Assembly: GCF_016056305.1 (NCBI RefSeq)
Contig: NZ_JAECZC010000008.1
Span: 1 to 64,000, forward strand
Reading direction: 5' to 3'
DNA from: Amazonocrinis nigriterrae CENA67
Lineage (GTDB): Bacteria > Cyanobacteriota > Cyanobacteriia > Cyanobacteriales > Nostocaceae
DNA: 64,000 nt
Part shown: one piece after another, positions 20,233-31,328 of the stretch
How positions within the stretch are numbered: position 1 is the first letter of the stretch
How the letters are laid out: every line of letters begins with the position of its first letter
Program-made: the position numbers and the translations under genes
Notes under the pieces: model-generated
Database searches by the model: none
The model's input: only the letters and a program-made list of their open reading frames with translations
Told to the model about the DNA's origin: nothing

Positions 20233-20766
20233 ATGGAGAAATGGTTGTTTATCGATTGGCGGGGAATTTTTGTTCCTAGTATTAGCGTTTTGGAACTAAT
20301 TATACGTGGGTCGCTGGTCTACCTGGCACTGTTTTCGGTATTACGGTTATTACCTAGCCGACAAATAGGAACCCTAGGAATTACTGATTTGCTTGTGGTT
20401 GTACTATTTGCTGAAGCTGCCCAAAATGCAATGGCTAGTAACTATACATCGATTACTGAGGGAGGTATTTTAGTAGGAACTGTTATTTTTTGGAGCTATT
20501 TTCTTAACTGGTTAGGTTACAAATTTCCTAAGTTACGCTTCCTTAATCCCCCACCGCTCCTGCTGGTAAAAAATGGTCGGCTTATTGAACGGCATCTGCA
20601 ACAGGAGCTAATTACAGAAGATGAGTTGATGAGCAAGTTACGTCAGCAAGGTGTAGAATTTTTGGCTGAGGTGAAATTCGCGTATATGGAAGCTGACGGT
20701 AGCATTAGTATCATTACATCTGACTCAAAAACTACTTCCATCACTGAACAAAAACAGAATTATTGA
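20233..20766 (+). CDS. DUF421 / YetF-like membrane protein
   Basis: A 177-residue protein with three helices in the first 95 residues, then the conserved cytoplasmic DUF421 (YetF C-terminal) domain: PPPLLLVKNGRLIERHLQQE, ELMSKLRQQG and VKFAYMEADGSISI. The domain is common in bacilli and cyanobacteria; its biochemical role is unknown. It lies 110 bases after the YihY gene on the same strand, with an STRR between, so co-transcription is possible. Confidence 0.85.
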   Translation: MEKWLFIDWRGIFVPSISVLELIIRGSLVYLALFSVLRLLPSRQIGTLGITDLLVVVLFAEAAQNAMASNYTSITEGGILVGTVIFWSYFLNWLGYKFPKLRFLNPPPLLLVKNGRLIERHLQQELITEDELMSKLRQQGVEFLAEVKFAYMEADGSISIITSDSKTTSITEQKQNY

Positions 20767-20770
20767 CACT

Positions 20771-20799
20771 CCCACGGCTACAAGCACGTGGGCTTTGTG
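20771..20799 (+). terminator. Hairpin after the YetF-like gene
   Basis: CCCACG (20771-20776) pairs with CGTGGG (20788-20793) around GGCTACAAGCA, followed by CTTTGTGCTTTT. This fits an intrinsic terminator. The same shape also resembles the terminal hairpin of IS200/IS605 elements, so it may be a relic of one. Confidence 0.45.
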
Positions 20800-20901
20800 C
20801 TTTTATTTCTATAAAACGGACTGGGTATTGGTGGCGGATGCGTTGTGTGGGGTAAGAAGCCCCGTTCAACGCCGTCTCCCTATACCCTACCCCCTACAGT
20901 G

Positions 20902-21915
20902 CTAACTAGGGTCTTTTTGTTGCAACAACTTTGAGTCCCAAGTGTAAAGTCCTATTTCTTTAGGCACTCTAGAGAATCGCCCAATACGATGACCGCGCGA
21001 TAATTCATTGAGGACTTTTGGCTTAACTTCTCTAAGTTGTTCAGCATTTAGCTCTCCATATAGTGCTTGGATAACTTCTGCAACATTGAAAACTTGACCT
21101 GGACTCTTTTGTAATAAAGAGGTGAGAGCATCAATCAAAAATTGTCCTTTATAAGGCTCAAGCATTGGGATAATATTAGTTTGTGCCAGTGGTGAAGGAA
21201 GTCTATTTTTGTTACTCCCTTTCTTAGAAGAACCACCAGAAGTAGAATTGACTAAACTTAAAACCAGAGTGTAACACCCAGGTTGACCAGGAACGAGTGA
21301 CCATTTATTGGTTTGTTTGCCATGAGTCAGTGTTGATTGAACTCTGCCTTTAACTACTTTGAATGAATCTGGCTCTAACTCACCATAAAGCGATCGCACG
21401 ATAAAATCGATGTGACACACAGTTCCAAGGTGTTTTTGTAATACTTTTTGAATAGCTTCGGTGCGTGTTAGAGATTCATATTCCGGTAACATCGGAACTT
21501 CTGAGTGCAACAGCAAGTTAGATGAAGTTGCGATTTGGGTTTCTTTGACAGGCTTTTGCTGTTGTTGGTCAGCATCAGCACTGTTTGAATCTTCGGTTTC
21601 TACATCGAGAAATTGTACAACTTGAGAATCGATAGGTTTTACCAAATTGAGTGACAACTGGGTAATGTCATCGCTGTTGACAGTCGTCAAGTTTTCTGTG
21701 ACACAACGGCTATCCTCCCCTAAAAAGTTAGGAGTCGCATCTGTGCTAGAAGACCAGTTGGATAATAAGGCTTTCACATGATTCAAATTGTCTAAAGCCT
21801 GTCGATGTAACTTTTCATACTGTTCTACTTGCTGAGCATAGTAGTCTCGTAATTCCAACATTGGTTGAATGAAGGTTTCGGGGAGAGGTTGTAGTTGCAA
21901 TTGAGTGTTTATCAA
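20902..21915 (-). CDS. Two-repeat winged-helix-like (HARE-HTH-like) protein
   Basis: 337 residues. Residues 10-50 form a helical, probably coiled-coil segment (ELRDYYAQQVEQYEKLHRQA). A polar linker is followed by two related domains at about 148-220 and 254-330. Each contains an ALYGEL or SLYGELEP motif, a basic helix (KGRVQSTLTHGKQ; KPKVLNELSRGHR) and a closing aromatic pair (CYTL, LYTW). This resembles the HARE-HTH winged-helix fold that couples DNA recognition to chromatin or restriction factors. I infer DNA binding. The name is tentative, as no enzyme domain is present. Confidence 0.6.
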   Translation of the reverse strand: MINTQLQLQPLPETFIQPMLELRDYYAQQVEQYEKLHRQALDNLNHVKALLSNWSSSTDATPNFLGEDSRCVTENLTTVNSDDITQLSLNLVKPIDSQVVQFLDVETEDSNSADADQQQQKPVKETQIATSSNLLLHSEVPMLPEYESLTRTEAIQKVLQKHLGTVCHIDFIVRSLYGELEPDSFKVVKGRVQSTLTHGKQTNKWSLVPGQPGCYTLVLSLVNSTSGGSSKKGSNKNRLPSPLAQTNIIPMLEPYKGQFLIDALTSLLQKSPGQVFNVAEVIQALYGELNAEQLREVKPKVLNELSRGHRIGRFSRVPKEIGLYTWDSKLLQQKDPS

Positions 21916-22281
21916 GTTTCAAAAACCGTTATCACTGTAAGAATAAAGTAAAGTGACCGAGTGCCCAAATAAGTACAACCATAATGTCAAGCCTTCAACA
22001 GTCAGCATTTAATGACGCAAAATAGCTTCTAAGTTTGTTAATGCGATTGCACTCATTTTACTAGCAAGCGGATTATTTGAAATTTTGTGACCTTCTAGAA
22101 TTGGAACCTAGGGATTGTAGCAATATTTTTAGTAGTTACCAAAATCCCTTACAAGATTCAACGTAAAATCTTTAACAAAAATGATTGATTTTAGGCTGTT
22201 GAAGTCAACAGTTGGAGCGATCGCGCTTTGCACAAGAGTCAAACAAGGCGGCGATCGTCTCCATTTTTTCATGGTAACAAA

Positions 22282-22530
22282 TCAACCCGCGATGCCTTTG
22301 CCACTGTCGTAAGTCATAGCTCTGGGTTTTCTTTTCTTGAGAGGAACTACTGATTTTCTGGGCGGTTGAGGAGCGCGGCATTGCTCACAGTACAACGGTC
22401 GGGGGCCATAAGTCTCGCGGCTGGTTGGCTGCTCACACTGCTTACACACAAAGTTGAAAATGCGAGTATGAATTTCCCGCTTGTGCGCTCTAACTGTGTA
22501 CTCTCGGACATCAATTATCTTGCTGGGCAT
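22282..22530 (-). CDS. Small zinc-ribbon protein
   Basis: An 82-residue basic protein starting [20 protein letters not shown], with two CxxC pairs (CKQC and CEQC) spaced to make one zinc ribbon. A Lys/Arg-rich C-terminus follows (PLKKRKPRA). The start at 22530 removes seven residues of a longer frame from 22551. Such proteins in cyanobacteria are unnamed; nucleic-acid binding is an inference from charge and ribbon. Confidence 0.6.
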   Translation of the reverse strand: MPSKIIDVREYTVRAHKREIHTRIFNFVCKQCEQPTSRETYGPRPLYCEQCRAPQPPRKSVVPLKKRKPRAMTYDSGKGIAG

Positions 22531-22551
22531 TGATGCTCTTTCTAGCCTCAT

Positions 22552-22997
22552 TCATTTAATAGATTTTCTCTATTAAACATAAAATGTTTGAGATTATGTC
22601 AAGTATTGCGCTTGCACATTTTCAAAATAACAACAATTGTTCAGTGAGACATTGCCTCTTATAAACGCGTGTAATTTAGGTGACAACTGCTCTTACGGCA
22701 AACTAAGTTCTCTAAGCGATTGTCAGACGGGTCTAAGGTTGCGATAGTCTACTATTGATTGTAAGCTCAGTGTTGGAATTTAGACCAATTTTCGGATAGG
22801 AGGCAGGAGGTGAGTCCACTTGCCGTCTTGGTGAGTGAGTCGCCGTCTTGGACGCCACGTGCTACCCTTCGGGAACGCCTTCTTTGAAGGAGAAGAGTAC
22901 CCAGAGGGCTTCTGCCGAGATGGTAAAGTGGCGAAGCGCGAAGCGGTAGCGAGGTACGAGCGTCACCCGAAGGACAGGAGGGAAGAGGGTTTTAGCC
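22552..22997. other. Intergenic region with dispersed repeat
   Basis: Bases 22830-22985 are a mosaic of Nostoc dispersed repeats (TTCGGGAACGCC, GAAGCGCGAAGCGGTAGCG, GTCACCCGAAGGACAGG). The rest is AT-rich without a gene. A MITE follows at 22998. Confidence 0.45.
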
Positions 22998-23193
22998 GAA
23001 TGGCACTAAGATAAGCAAAAATCCTTGATATTACTGGTTTTGGGGTGTGGGGTGTGGGGTGTAGGGTGTAGGGAACTTTGAAGAAATAACCTGTGTTTCA
23101 CCTTTAAGAAATGAATAGTTATTAACCCTACACCCGTTGCGCCACCCCCTACACCCTGCCCAAACGAGGTTTCACGTTTTCGAGCGTGCCATT
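22998..23193. mobile_element. MITE with 11-bp target duplication
   Basis: A 196-bp segment with short inverted ends AATGGCAC / GTGCCATT is flanked by a perfect 11-bp direct repeat GGGTTTTAGCC (22987-22997 and 23194-23204). Inside, a GGGGTGTAGGGTGTAGG array and an inverted CCCTACACCC array can fold back on each other. No frame is present. The duplication length fits IS4-like transposition. Confidence 0.65.
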
Positions 23194-23460
23194 GGGTTTT
23201 AGCCTATTTCATCTTTATTAACATAGTTTTGTTTTTTCCCACCGACTTACTTACACCATTTTCAATTAACCGGTGGGCACTGCCAACAACATAAAAATCA
23301 AGGTTTGAATGAACCATTAGAAGTGCCCACCCTACAAAAATGTCTCAACTGTTTTCTAGTTTTAAGGGGTATGAAGAGGCAGTTAATACCCTACCTTTTC
23401 ACACCCCTAAATGGCATATTTTGATAAATGACTATCTTTTAGAGTTGAGAAAGTGAAAAC
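23194..23460. other. Intergenic, AT-rich
   Basis: Contains a CCACCGACTTACTTACACC / GGTGGGCACTGCC patch and a GTGCCCACCCTACAAAAATG repeat seen again near 24265. No gene supported. Confidence 0.3.
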
Positions 23461-23886
23461 TTAAATTAAATCGTCAAGTTCACCAACTTTAATCACTGAA
23501 ACTGTCACATCACCATCATTATCACCAACTTCAACATCAAAAAAGAAGGCACAAAGTGTCGAGGTTTCTGATACTGCCAAGGTCAGGGTATCGTCATAAC
23601 CATTCAAAGTTGACCAACCTGCTGGAACCTCTACATTAGTTTTTAGATTCTTGAACTTACCACCGTAAATCCAGAGCATGACTATGGGTTCACCCTTCTG
23701 AGCATCACCTTTGATGTAATCAAAAGAACCTTTCCGAATTCTAATAACGTGAATCCCTGGTTTGAGTTCTGTGCTGACTCCTGTGTTTTGAATCTCAGTC
23801 ATGCGTTGCGAAAAGAGGTGGTAGCAATTCTTTTTGCTGTTAACCACTAAATCTGTAATATTAGTTGTTTGAGTTGCAGCTGTCAT
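23461..23886 (-). CDS. Protein of unknown function, beta-rich
   Basis: A 141-residue acidic protein (from MTAATQTTNI) with no signal peptide or membrane segment. The middle alternates hydrophobic and polar residues in a beta-sandwich-like pattern (GIHVIRIRKGSFDYIK, PIVMLWIYGGKFKNL, STLCAFFFDVEVGDNDGDV). I recognise no family. ATG 23886 is preferred over 23928 because AAGGGATTG lies upstream of it. Long AT-rich flanks suggest a solitary gene. Confidence 0.6.
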   Translation of the reverse strand: MTAATQTTNITDLVVNSKKNCYHLFSQRMTEIQNTGVSTELKPGIHVIRIRKGSFDYIKGDAQKGEPIVMLWIYGGKFKNLKTNVEVPAGWSTLNGYDDTLTLAVSETSTLCAFFFDVEVGDNDGDVTVSVIKVGELDDLI

Positions 23887-24074
23887 TGTTTTCAATCCCT
23901 TAGTGTTTGTGTTCCCCATTGAGAGCAAAAACTACAGCTTCAGAAAGCATCTCAGATCAACAAAGTTGTGATCTAGATATATTTCTAAAAACCTATAGAT
24001 TTTTACCCTCGATATTTCTTTGTTTTATTAATTAACAATTTAGTATTTTCTCAACTTTATAGCGGAAATTCAAG

Positions 24075-24128
24075 GACAGTTAAGACAGTTAAGCAAATTT
24101 TTGAGACAGTTAAGACAGTTAAGCAAAT
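24075..24128. repeat. Tandem GACAGTTAA nonamers
   Basis: Two blocks of GACAGTTAAGACAGTTAAG separated by CAAATTTTTGA. The reverse complement of the unit (TTAACTGTC) makes the array at 43371-43454, about 19 kb away. Confidence 0.6.
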
Positions 24129-24382
24129 TATTTGACTAATGTAAAGATTCATGGTATAGTTATAAGCTTAAATTCATCCCATCCTGCGCCAAATTTGGGT
24201 TTCGGAAGGAGAACAAGCAGTTTTACAGTGTAAAAATCAAAATTTGAGCAAACCAATTGCAGCGCCTATCCTACAAAAATGTCAATAACGCAACTGTGCA
24301 GGATATAAATAAACATGAATATATGTTAGTAAAGTTATATAATATGAGATATTGACAGCTTATGAAGTTGATTATCAACGAG

Positions 24383-24583
24383 TTACGTTAACTTTAACCT
24401 TGACCAAGTTGGTTGTGCTTCGACCTGAGCAACTAAAGCTTTTAAATTCTGTTGTCGAAGTTCATTCTTAAAGGTGGGATCAAAAATATTGTTATCAATT
24501 GTTTGATAAAGGTTATTAACAAATAATTTTGCATCTTCTGAAGAGATAGTGTCTGCGCTTTTTAATTCTGAGGAAGTAAACAA
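24383..24583 (-). CDS. Possible small protein, unknown
   Basis: A 66-codon frame (MFTSSELKSADTISSEDAKL ... WSRLKLT) with helical, charged composition. It is divergent from the MarR-like gene and could share its promoter region, but the gap is only 18 bases. There is no family match. It could equally be the surviving end of a longer gene. Confidence 0.35.
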   Translation of the reverse strand: MFTSSELKSADTISSEDAKLFVNNLYQTIDNNIFDPTFKNELRQQNLKALVAQVEAQPTWSRLKLT

Positions 24584-24601
24584 TCTAATGAAATCTCTTC
24601 G

Positions 24602-25018
24602 TTGGCACTATCAGAAGTTGAAAGTTGCGATGAAGATGAAGGTGTTGAAAGTGATGAGTATATGGATTTATTTGCTATACAACCTAGAATATTGATGCAA
24701 CTATCCCAAGCAAATGAGCAAGGATTAACCCCTTTTGAATGTGCGGAGCGTTCGGGAGTCACCTGTGCTACCATTACAGGACTGTTGGATGGACTAGAGC
24801 GAGACGGATTAATACTACGACAACCCAGCCTCAGCGATCGCTGCATATTAAGTGTTCATCTTACAGAAAAAGGACACCAACTCATGTCTGAAATGCTGCC
24901 TGACCATTTTTGTCGCACAACTGGATTGATGGTGCAGCTGACATCTGAGGAAAAGAAAACTCTCATTGAACTTCAGCAAAAATTACAAGCTGGTATCCCA
25001 GCAATGCTTGAACCATAG
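24602..25018 (+). pseudogene. MarR-family regulator, N-terminus degraded
   Basis: Residues about 25-138 match MarR winged-helix regulators closely (LMQLSQANEQGLTPFECAER, TITGLLDGLERDGLI, LTEKGHQLMSEMLP). The first 25 residues (ALSEVESCDEDEGVESDEYM) do not look like the family's N-terminal dimerisation helix and depend on a TTG start. Two positions usually Arg in this subfamily are Cys: SGVTCATITG in the recognition helix and SDRCILSV in the wing. Both fit C-to-T changes. I infer a decayed gene; a functional variant with a frameshifted start is the alternative. Confidence 0.6.
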
Positions 25019-25029
25019 TTATAGCAAAG

Positions 25030-25110
25030 TGCTGAGTGCGCTGGTGCTGTAGACGCTTCTGCGGCTTCCCGCAGGGTGGAACCAGCCGCACTCTAAAGGT
25101 TACCCAACTT
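25030..25110. repeat. Dispersed hairpin repeat (GTGCGGCT family)
   Basis: GAGTGCGCTGGTGCTGTAGAC ... CAGCCGCACTC forms an imperfect inverted repeat with the inner CTTCTGCGGCTTCCCGCAG hairpin. A related sequence is at 16130-16165 (GCCGCACCAAGCGTCTACAG). Confidence 0.5.
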
Positions 25111-25213
25111 CAGGGGACTGGCGTTGCTGAGTAGAAACCAAGTAATTTCAAGGCTAGTAGCAATCAGAACTGCTTTGACTGCTATAGGTATTGAGCCGAG
25201 ATACGTATAATTT

Positions 25214-27172
<1,959 letters not shown>

Positions 27173-27176
<4 letters not shown>

Positions 27177-27613
27177 TCTCCTCAAGACGCCATTTTATCG
27201 GCTCAAATTTTACAGGTGTGATTTGTCTTCTACCTTACTTAATTTTTCGTAGATCTAATCAAACATTTTTTGGAATAAAGGATAAATGGCTTTCGATTCT
27301 TGAGCAACGAAGCACAGGAATTTCTCTATTAGTTGTGACTATTGTTTTACTAAGTTATGCAGTAATAGCTGGAAATTGGCAAGATTATATTCAGCAGTTT
27401 TATCAAAGACCCTTTGTTCACCTCATCAGTCTTGATTTCTGTCTGATGTGCCTGATATTTCCGATTACTTCTTTGTTTGATGATGATATGGTACGTCGAG
27501 GAATTAAAGATAGGCGCATTTTTTGGGCTGTTGCTCTTTTGCCATTGTTTGGGCCATTAATATATCTTTGTTTGCGTCCATCATTACCAGAGGCTTCTTT
27601 GATGGAAACATAG
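27173..27613 (+). pseudogene. Cyanobacterial membrane protein, N-terminally truncated
   Basis: 146 residues with about three helices (FTGVICLLPYLIFRR, TGISLLVVTIVLLSYAVIAG, FWAVALLPLFGPLIYLCLRP). The sequence resembles the last two thirds of ~230-residue cyanobacterial membrane proteins whose missing N-terminus normally holds two further helices. The frame begins inside the AraC stop region (ATGA overlap), and the first ten residues (ISSRRHFIGS) look foreign. I infer that insertion of the reductase/AraC unit removed the 5' end. Base composition drops to AT-rich here. Confidence 0.6.
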
Positions 27614-27729
27614 AACCTCTGGAAAATTCCCAAGTTCGTGGACTTTCACCTCTGATTTATGTAACTCAAAGTAGCGATCGCCAAAAATCAGCTGGTAAAC
27701 AAAAAGGTATCACATTGGGCTACAAAGCA

Positions 27730-28587
27730 TTATGGATTTGCCTTGGCAAAAGTATTACATTGCTGAGGTTCACCAGTTTGGAAACCTTGCTGAAACCAGC
27801 TAACCCGTTGAGATGAACTACCATGTGTAAAAGATTCTGGTACAGCATAACCTCTGGCTCGTTCTTGCAAGCGATCGTCTCCAATACTGGTAGCTGCATT
27901 GAGCGCTTCTTTGATGTCGCCTGGTTCTAGAATTTGTCGTGAGCGTTGAGCGCGATTTGCCCACACTCCTGCAAAACAATCGGCTTGTAATTCCAACCGC
28001 ACAGAAAGCTGATTTGCTTCTACCTGGCTAGCTTGGTTTTGTAATTCTCGAACCCGATCCGAAATCCCTAGCAAATTCTGCACATGATGCCCAATTTCAT
28101 GAGCTATTACATATGCCTGAGCAAAATCTCCTGGAGCTTGGTATTTATTCTTTAAATCACGGTAAAAACTCAAGTCAATGTAGACTTTTTGATCGCGCGG
28201 ACAATAAAAAGGGCCAACTGCTGCACGAGCAAATCCACAAGCAGATTCCACCACATCTGAATAAAGAACTAATTTTGGTTCCACGTAAGTTTTCCCGCTA
28301 CGTCGAAACACATCACTCCACGTATCCTCAGTATCAGCTAGCACAGTAGATACAAAATCTGCCATCTGATCTTGAGCTAAGGTTGGTGTTGTCTGTTGTG
28401 ATTCAGTCGAGGGACTATTACTAGATGTATTATCTTGTTTCCAAATCACGCTCGGATCTCCACCTAAAAGTGCAACAAGTAGCGATAGCAGTACTGCTCC
28501 AATACCGCCACCTACTATAGGGGCAGAAACATTCATCCCACGACGATCTTCAACATTTGTACTTCGACGACCTAATTGCCAACGCAT
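27730..28587 (-). CDS. YpfJ-type neutral zinc metallopeptidase
   Basis: 285 residues with an N-terminal cytoplasmic GRRSTNVEDRRG motif, one membrane helix (about 21-43) and an extracytoplasmic catalytic domain. The zinc motif is HEIGHH at 163-168, with a downstream ELQADCFAGVWA supplying the third ligand. The sequence fits the bacterial 'putative neutral zinc metallopeptidase' (YpfJ/KPN_02809) family, whose substrate is unknown. It is convergent with 27173 and monocistronic. Confidence 0.93.
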   Translation of the reverse strand: MRWQLGRRSTNVEDRRGMNVSAPIVGGGIGAVLLSLLVALLGGDPSVIWKQDNTSSNSPSTESQQTTPTLAQDQMADFVSTVLADTEDTWSDVFRRSGKTYVEPKLVLYSDVVESACGFARAAVGPFYCPRDQKVYIDLSFYRDLKNKYQAPGDFAQAYVIAHEIGHHVQNLLGISDRVRELQNQASQVEANQLSVRLELQADCFAGVWANRAQRSRQILEPGDIKEALNAATSIGDDRLQERARGYAVPESFTHGSSSQRVSWFQQGFQTGEPQQCNTFAKANP

Positions 28588-29226
28588 AATTACCGTTTAC
28601 TAAACTCATGAAAAACAAGGCTTGAATTAGATAGGATGAAATTCCCACAAGCCTTTAGCTATACAGTTGAAATATTACTCATTTCAGACATTGAGTTCGT
28701 CTATCTGTGGACAAACCAAGCTAAGCAAGACAATAGGTCTTAAGAAAGGTTATACTCATGTCTAAATGCTCTTTCATCAATTCGGGTTTGCTGGCCTCAA
28801 GCGGTAGTCACATAGGCTAGGAAAAGGTAAAAATCTTGCCCCTAGTGGGTGGTCTAATTCATCCCTTTGGACTTTCTCCTGTAGTTTATTACCAATGGTA
28901 GATTGATTTCACATTACAACCGTAATCATAGACGGTAATCTAGCAAGAGTTTTGAAACAATACAAGAATACATTTCACCTTTTGACTAACTCGGTGGTAC
29001 AATGGCAAACATCGATGAATTGAGTCAATCTGTTTATAGATATTTTTAACCTAATTGAATCAATACTCTTGGTTATATAGTGTCTAACCATTTTGAAATA
29101 ACTCAGATTAAACAAAGTAACGCTCAATGATATAAACTAATTGTTACTTTTGCACATTTCTACTTTTTGAATCTGAGAATCCAATTTTTCGTAAAAAAAT
29201 CAAGCATTGCTTATTTAGCTAGTCCT
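28588..29226. other. Intergenic region upstream of ccaA
   Basis: About 640 AT-rich bases between divergent genes, without a frame of coding character. It presumably holds promoters for the zinc peptidase and ccaA. The TTG-initiated extension of ccaA to 29167 is not supported by similarity. Confidence 0.35.
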
Positions 29227-30027
29227 ATGAAAAAATTGATTAAAGGTTTGCGCGAATTTCAAAGTAGTTACTTTCCTGCTAATGAAGAACTATTTGAACA
29301 ACTATCTCATGGTCAAAAGCCTAGAGTCCTATTTATTACTTGTTCAGATTCGCGTATCGATCCAAACTTGATTACACAAGCCGGATTAGGTGAATTGTTT
29401 GTTATCCGCAATGCAGGTAATATTATTCCACCGTTTGGTGCGACTAATGGCGGTGAAGGGGCAACAATTGAATATGCTGTTCAAGCATTAGACATTCAAC
29501 AAATTATTGTCTGTGGTCACTCACATTGTGGTGCTATGAAAGGTTTAATGAAGTTAGACAGCTTGCGGGTAGAAATGCCCCTTGTACATGACTGGCTCAA
29601 GTATGCAGAGGCAACCCGACGATTGGTGAAAGACAATTATAGCCATTACGAAGGTGAAGAACTCTTAGAAATAATTATTGCTGAGAATGTACTCACCCAA
29701 ATCGAAAATTTACGCACTTATCCGGTGATTCACTCTAAGCTCCACCAAGGGAAACTTAGTATTTATGCTTGGATTTATCAAATCGAGACAGGAGAAGTCT
29801 TGGCATACGACCCACAAAAACACGCCTATGTCTTGCCTCTAAATCAGCTTCTCCCATCGGAGATAGATGAAACAGCTAACACTAGGAAAATATCTTTCGC
29901 TAAAACTCAACAACAGGAGTTTGAATTGTCCCAGATAAACCCTATTTCTACACATACAGGGTTTCCCATGACAGTGCTTTCTCCACAGCAAATGGAGCGA
30001 ATTTATCGAGGCTCGACAACAAAGTAA
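29227..30027 (+). CDS. ccaA: Carboxysomal beta-carbonic anhydrase CcaA/IcfA
   Basis: Supplies CO2 to RuBisCO inside the beta-carboxysome. From ATG 29227 the 266-residue protein matches the Synechocystis CcaA pattern: MKKLIKGLREFQSSYF, zinc ligands C39, H98, C101 and dyad D41-R43, the AMKGLMKLDSL loop and EATRRLVKDNYSHYEGE. The C-terminus ends MERIYRGSTTK after a variable linker, like the tail that in CcaA binds CcmM and targets the enzyme to the carboxysome. No ccm genes lie nearby, as is usual for ccaA. Confidence 0.93.
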   Translation: MKKLIKGLREFQSSYFPANEELFEQLSHGQKPRVLFITCSDSRIDPNLITQAGLGELFVIRNAGNIIPPFGATNGGEGATIEYAVQALDIQQIIVCGHSHCGAMKGLMKLDSLRVEMPLVHDWLKYAEATRRLVKDNYSHYEGEELLEIIIAENVLTQIENLRTYPVIHSKLHQGKLSIYAWIYQIETGEVLAYDPQKHAYVLPLNQLLPSEIDETANTRKISFAKTQQQEFELSQINPISTHTGFPMTVLSPQQMERIYRGSTTK

Positions 30028-30049
30028 AATGTAAATTTTCATGCAGTAT

Positions 30050-30094
30050 AAGTATCTTGCTCTACTCGTTAGATAACTAATGAACAAGATACTT
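30050..30094. terminator. Bidirectional hairpin between convergent genes
   Basis: AAGTATCTTG (30050-30059) and CAAGATACTT (30085-30094) are a perfect 10-bp inverted repeat between the ccaA stop and the SDR stop. It fits a shared terminator, although no long T run follows. Confidence 0.5.
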
Positions 30095-30107
30095 GACAAG
30101 CAAAATA

Positions 30108-30926
30108 TTATCTACCTTCTTCCATACTAAAAGCGCGTCGGAAAAGTGACTTCATCAGACTCGGAGATAAGTTATAAATTGCTTGCCAAAGTTTTGCTGT
30201 ACCTACAAGGACTTCAGAACGTTGATCTTTAACTGCACTCCAGATTGATTTGGCTACATCTTCCGGCTTTTCTAGTATAGGAGTTTCAACTGCTTTACTT
30301 ACCAATTCAGAACGCGCCTCGGCTGTTTCCTCATCTTGACCACGAAAAATTGCCCGTTCCATGAGTTGGGTACGAATGAAACTGGGATAAATACCGCTAA
30401 CCTGAATACCTTTAGGTGATAACTCTGCGTGTAGCGATTTGGTTAACCCAGTGATGGCGTACTTGCTAGTTGTATAAGGAATTTGGTAAGGAATTGGTTC
30501 TATTCCACCAATAGAACTAACATTAACAATGGTTCCTTTGCCACGTTCTAAAAAATGGGGCAGGATAGCATAAATAGTATGGATGTAGCCCCACAAATTG
30601 GTATCAATTATCTGATGCCAATCATCTAAGCTAAAATTTTCCACAGACCCTAAGCCAAATATGCCTGCATTATTAATTAATACATCTATCTGATCAAAGT
30701 GATCTATTGCCTTTTGAATCAGATGACTTACTTGTAATGGATCTTTGACATCAACAGAAATAGCGATCGCTTCTTGTCCTATTTCCCGTATTTCGGCAGC
30801 GGTAGCTTCCAAGCGATCGAGTTGGCGAGCTGCCAAAACAACATTATATTTGTAACGCGCAAATAATAATGCTGTGGCTTTGCCAATGCCTTGAGATGCG
30901 CCTGTGATTATTACTGTGTTAGTCAT
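30108..30926 (-). CDS. Short-chain dehydrogenase/reductase
   Basis: 272 residues, classical SDR fold. The NAD(P) motif is TGASQGIGK (9-16), with NNAG at 85-88 and catalytic S138, Y151 and K155 (YTTSK). The C-terminal 40 residues form an extension with a hydrophobic stretch (AKLWQAIYNLSPSLMKSLFR), as in SDRs acting on lipophilic substrates. Substrate unknown. The small gene at 30956 lies 30 bases upstream on the same strand and may be co-transcribed. Confidence 0.92.
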   Translation of the reverse strand: MTNTVIITGASQGIGKATALLFARYKYNVVLAARQLDRLEATAAEIREIGQEAIAISVDVKDPLQVSHLIQKAIDHFDQIDVLINNAGIFGLGSVENFSLDDWHQIIDTNLWGYIHTIYAILPHFLERGKGTIVNVSSIGGIEPIPYQIPYTTSKYAITGLTKSLHAELSPKGIQVSGIYPSFIRTQLMERAIFRGQDEETAEARSELVSKAVETPILEKPEDVAKSIWSAVKDQRSEVLVGTAKLWQAIYNLSPSLMKSLFRRAFSMEEGR

Positions 30927-30955
30927 AATGTCAGTCGTCCGTAATTTTTAGCTCA

Positions 30956-31195
30956 TTACTGCTGGCTTTTAATTTCCTGAAGTAACTCCTCATCGGAGTA
31001 ATTTTCTTGCCATTTGTCTTTTAGCTTTAGCCGCACAGACTGCGCGCCGCCACTGGGGGTACAAACAACCCAATAGCTATTTGGTTGGTCTTTGACTTGA
31101 GCTGCATCTTGAGCTTCTGCATTATCAGAAATACCTGAAAATGCTTGAATGCAAGTCCATGTAATACCATCTGAATCTCTAATTTCTCTTTCCAT
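30956..31195 (-). CDS. Conserved small protein, unknown
   Basis: 79 residues (MEREIRDSDGITWTCIQAFS ... SYWVVCTPSGGAQSVRLKLK), with a beta-strand-rich core and a C-terminal charged helix. It looks like a small conserved cyanobacterial protein without a name. The start has an AGAG-rich upstream sequence. It is probably in one transcript with the SDR. Confidence 0.65.
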   Translation of the reverse strand: MEREIRDSDGITWTCIQAFSGISDNAEAQDAAQVKDQPNSYWVVCTPSGGAQSVRLKLKDKWQENYSDEELLQEIKSQQ

Positions 31196-31328
31196 GACTG
31201 TTTTAAAGAAGGGAGTGGAGAGTGGGAGTTGAAAAAAATTACCTTGATATTTTCTTCCCCTTCCCCGCGCTGTTTTGAGTTAACGTGAACTAGGATTTAC
31301 ATCTGTTTGGCGAAACATGGCTGCGGAA

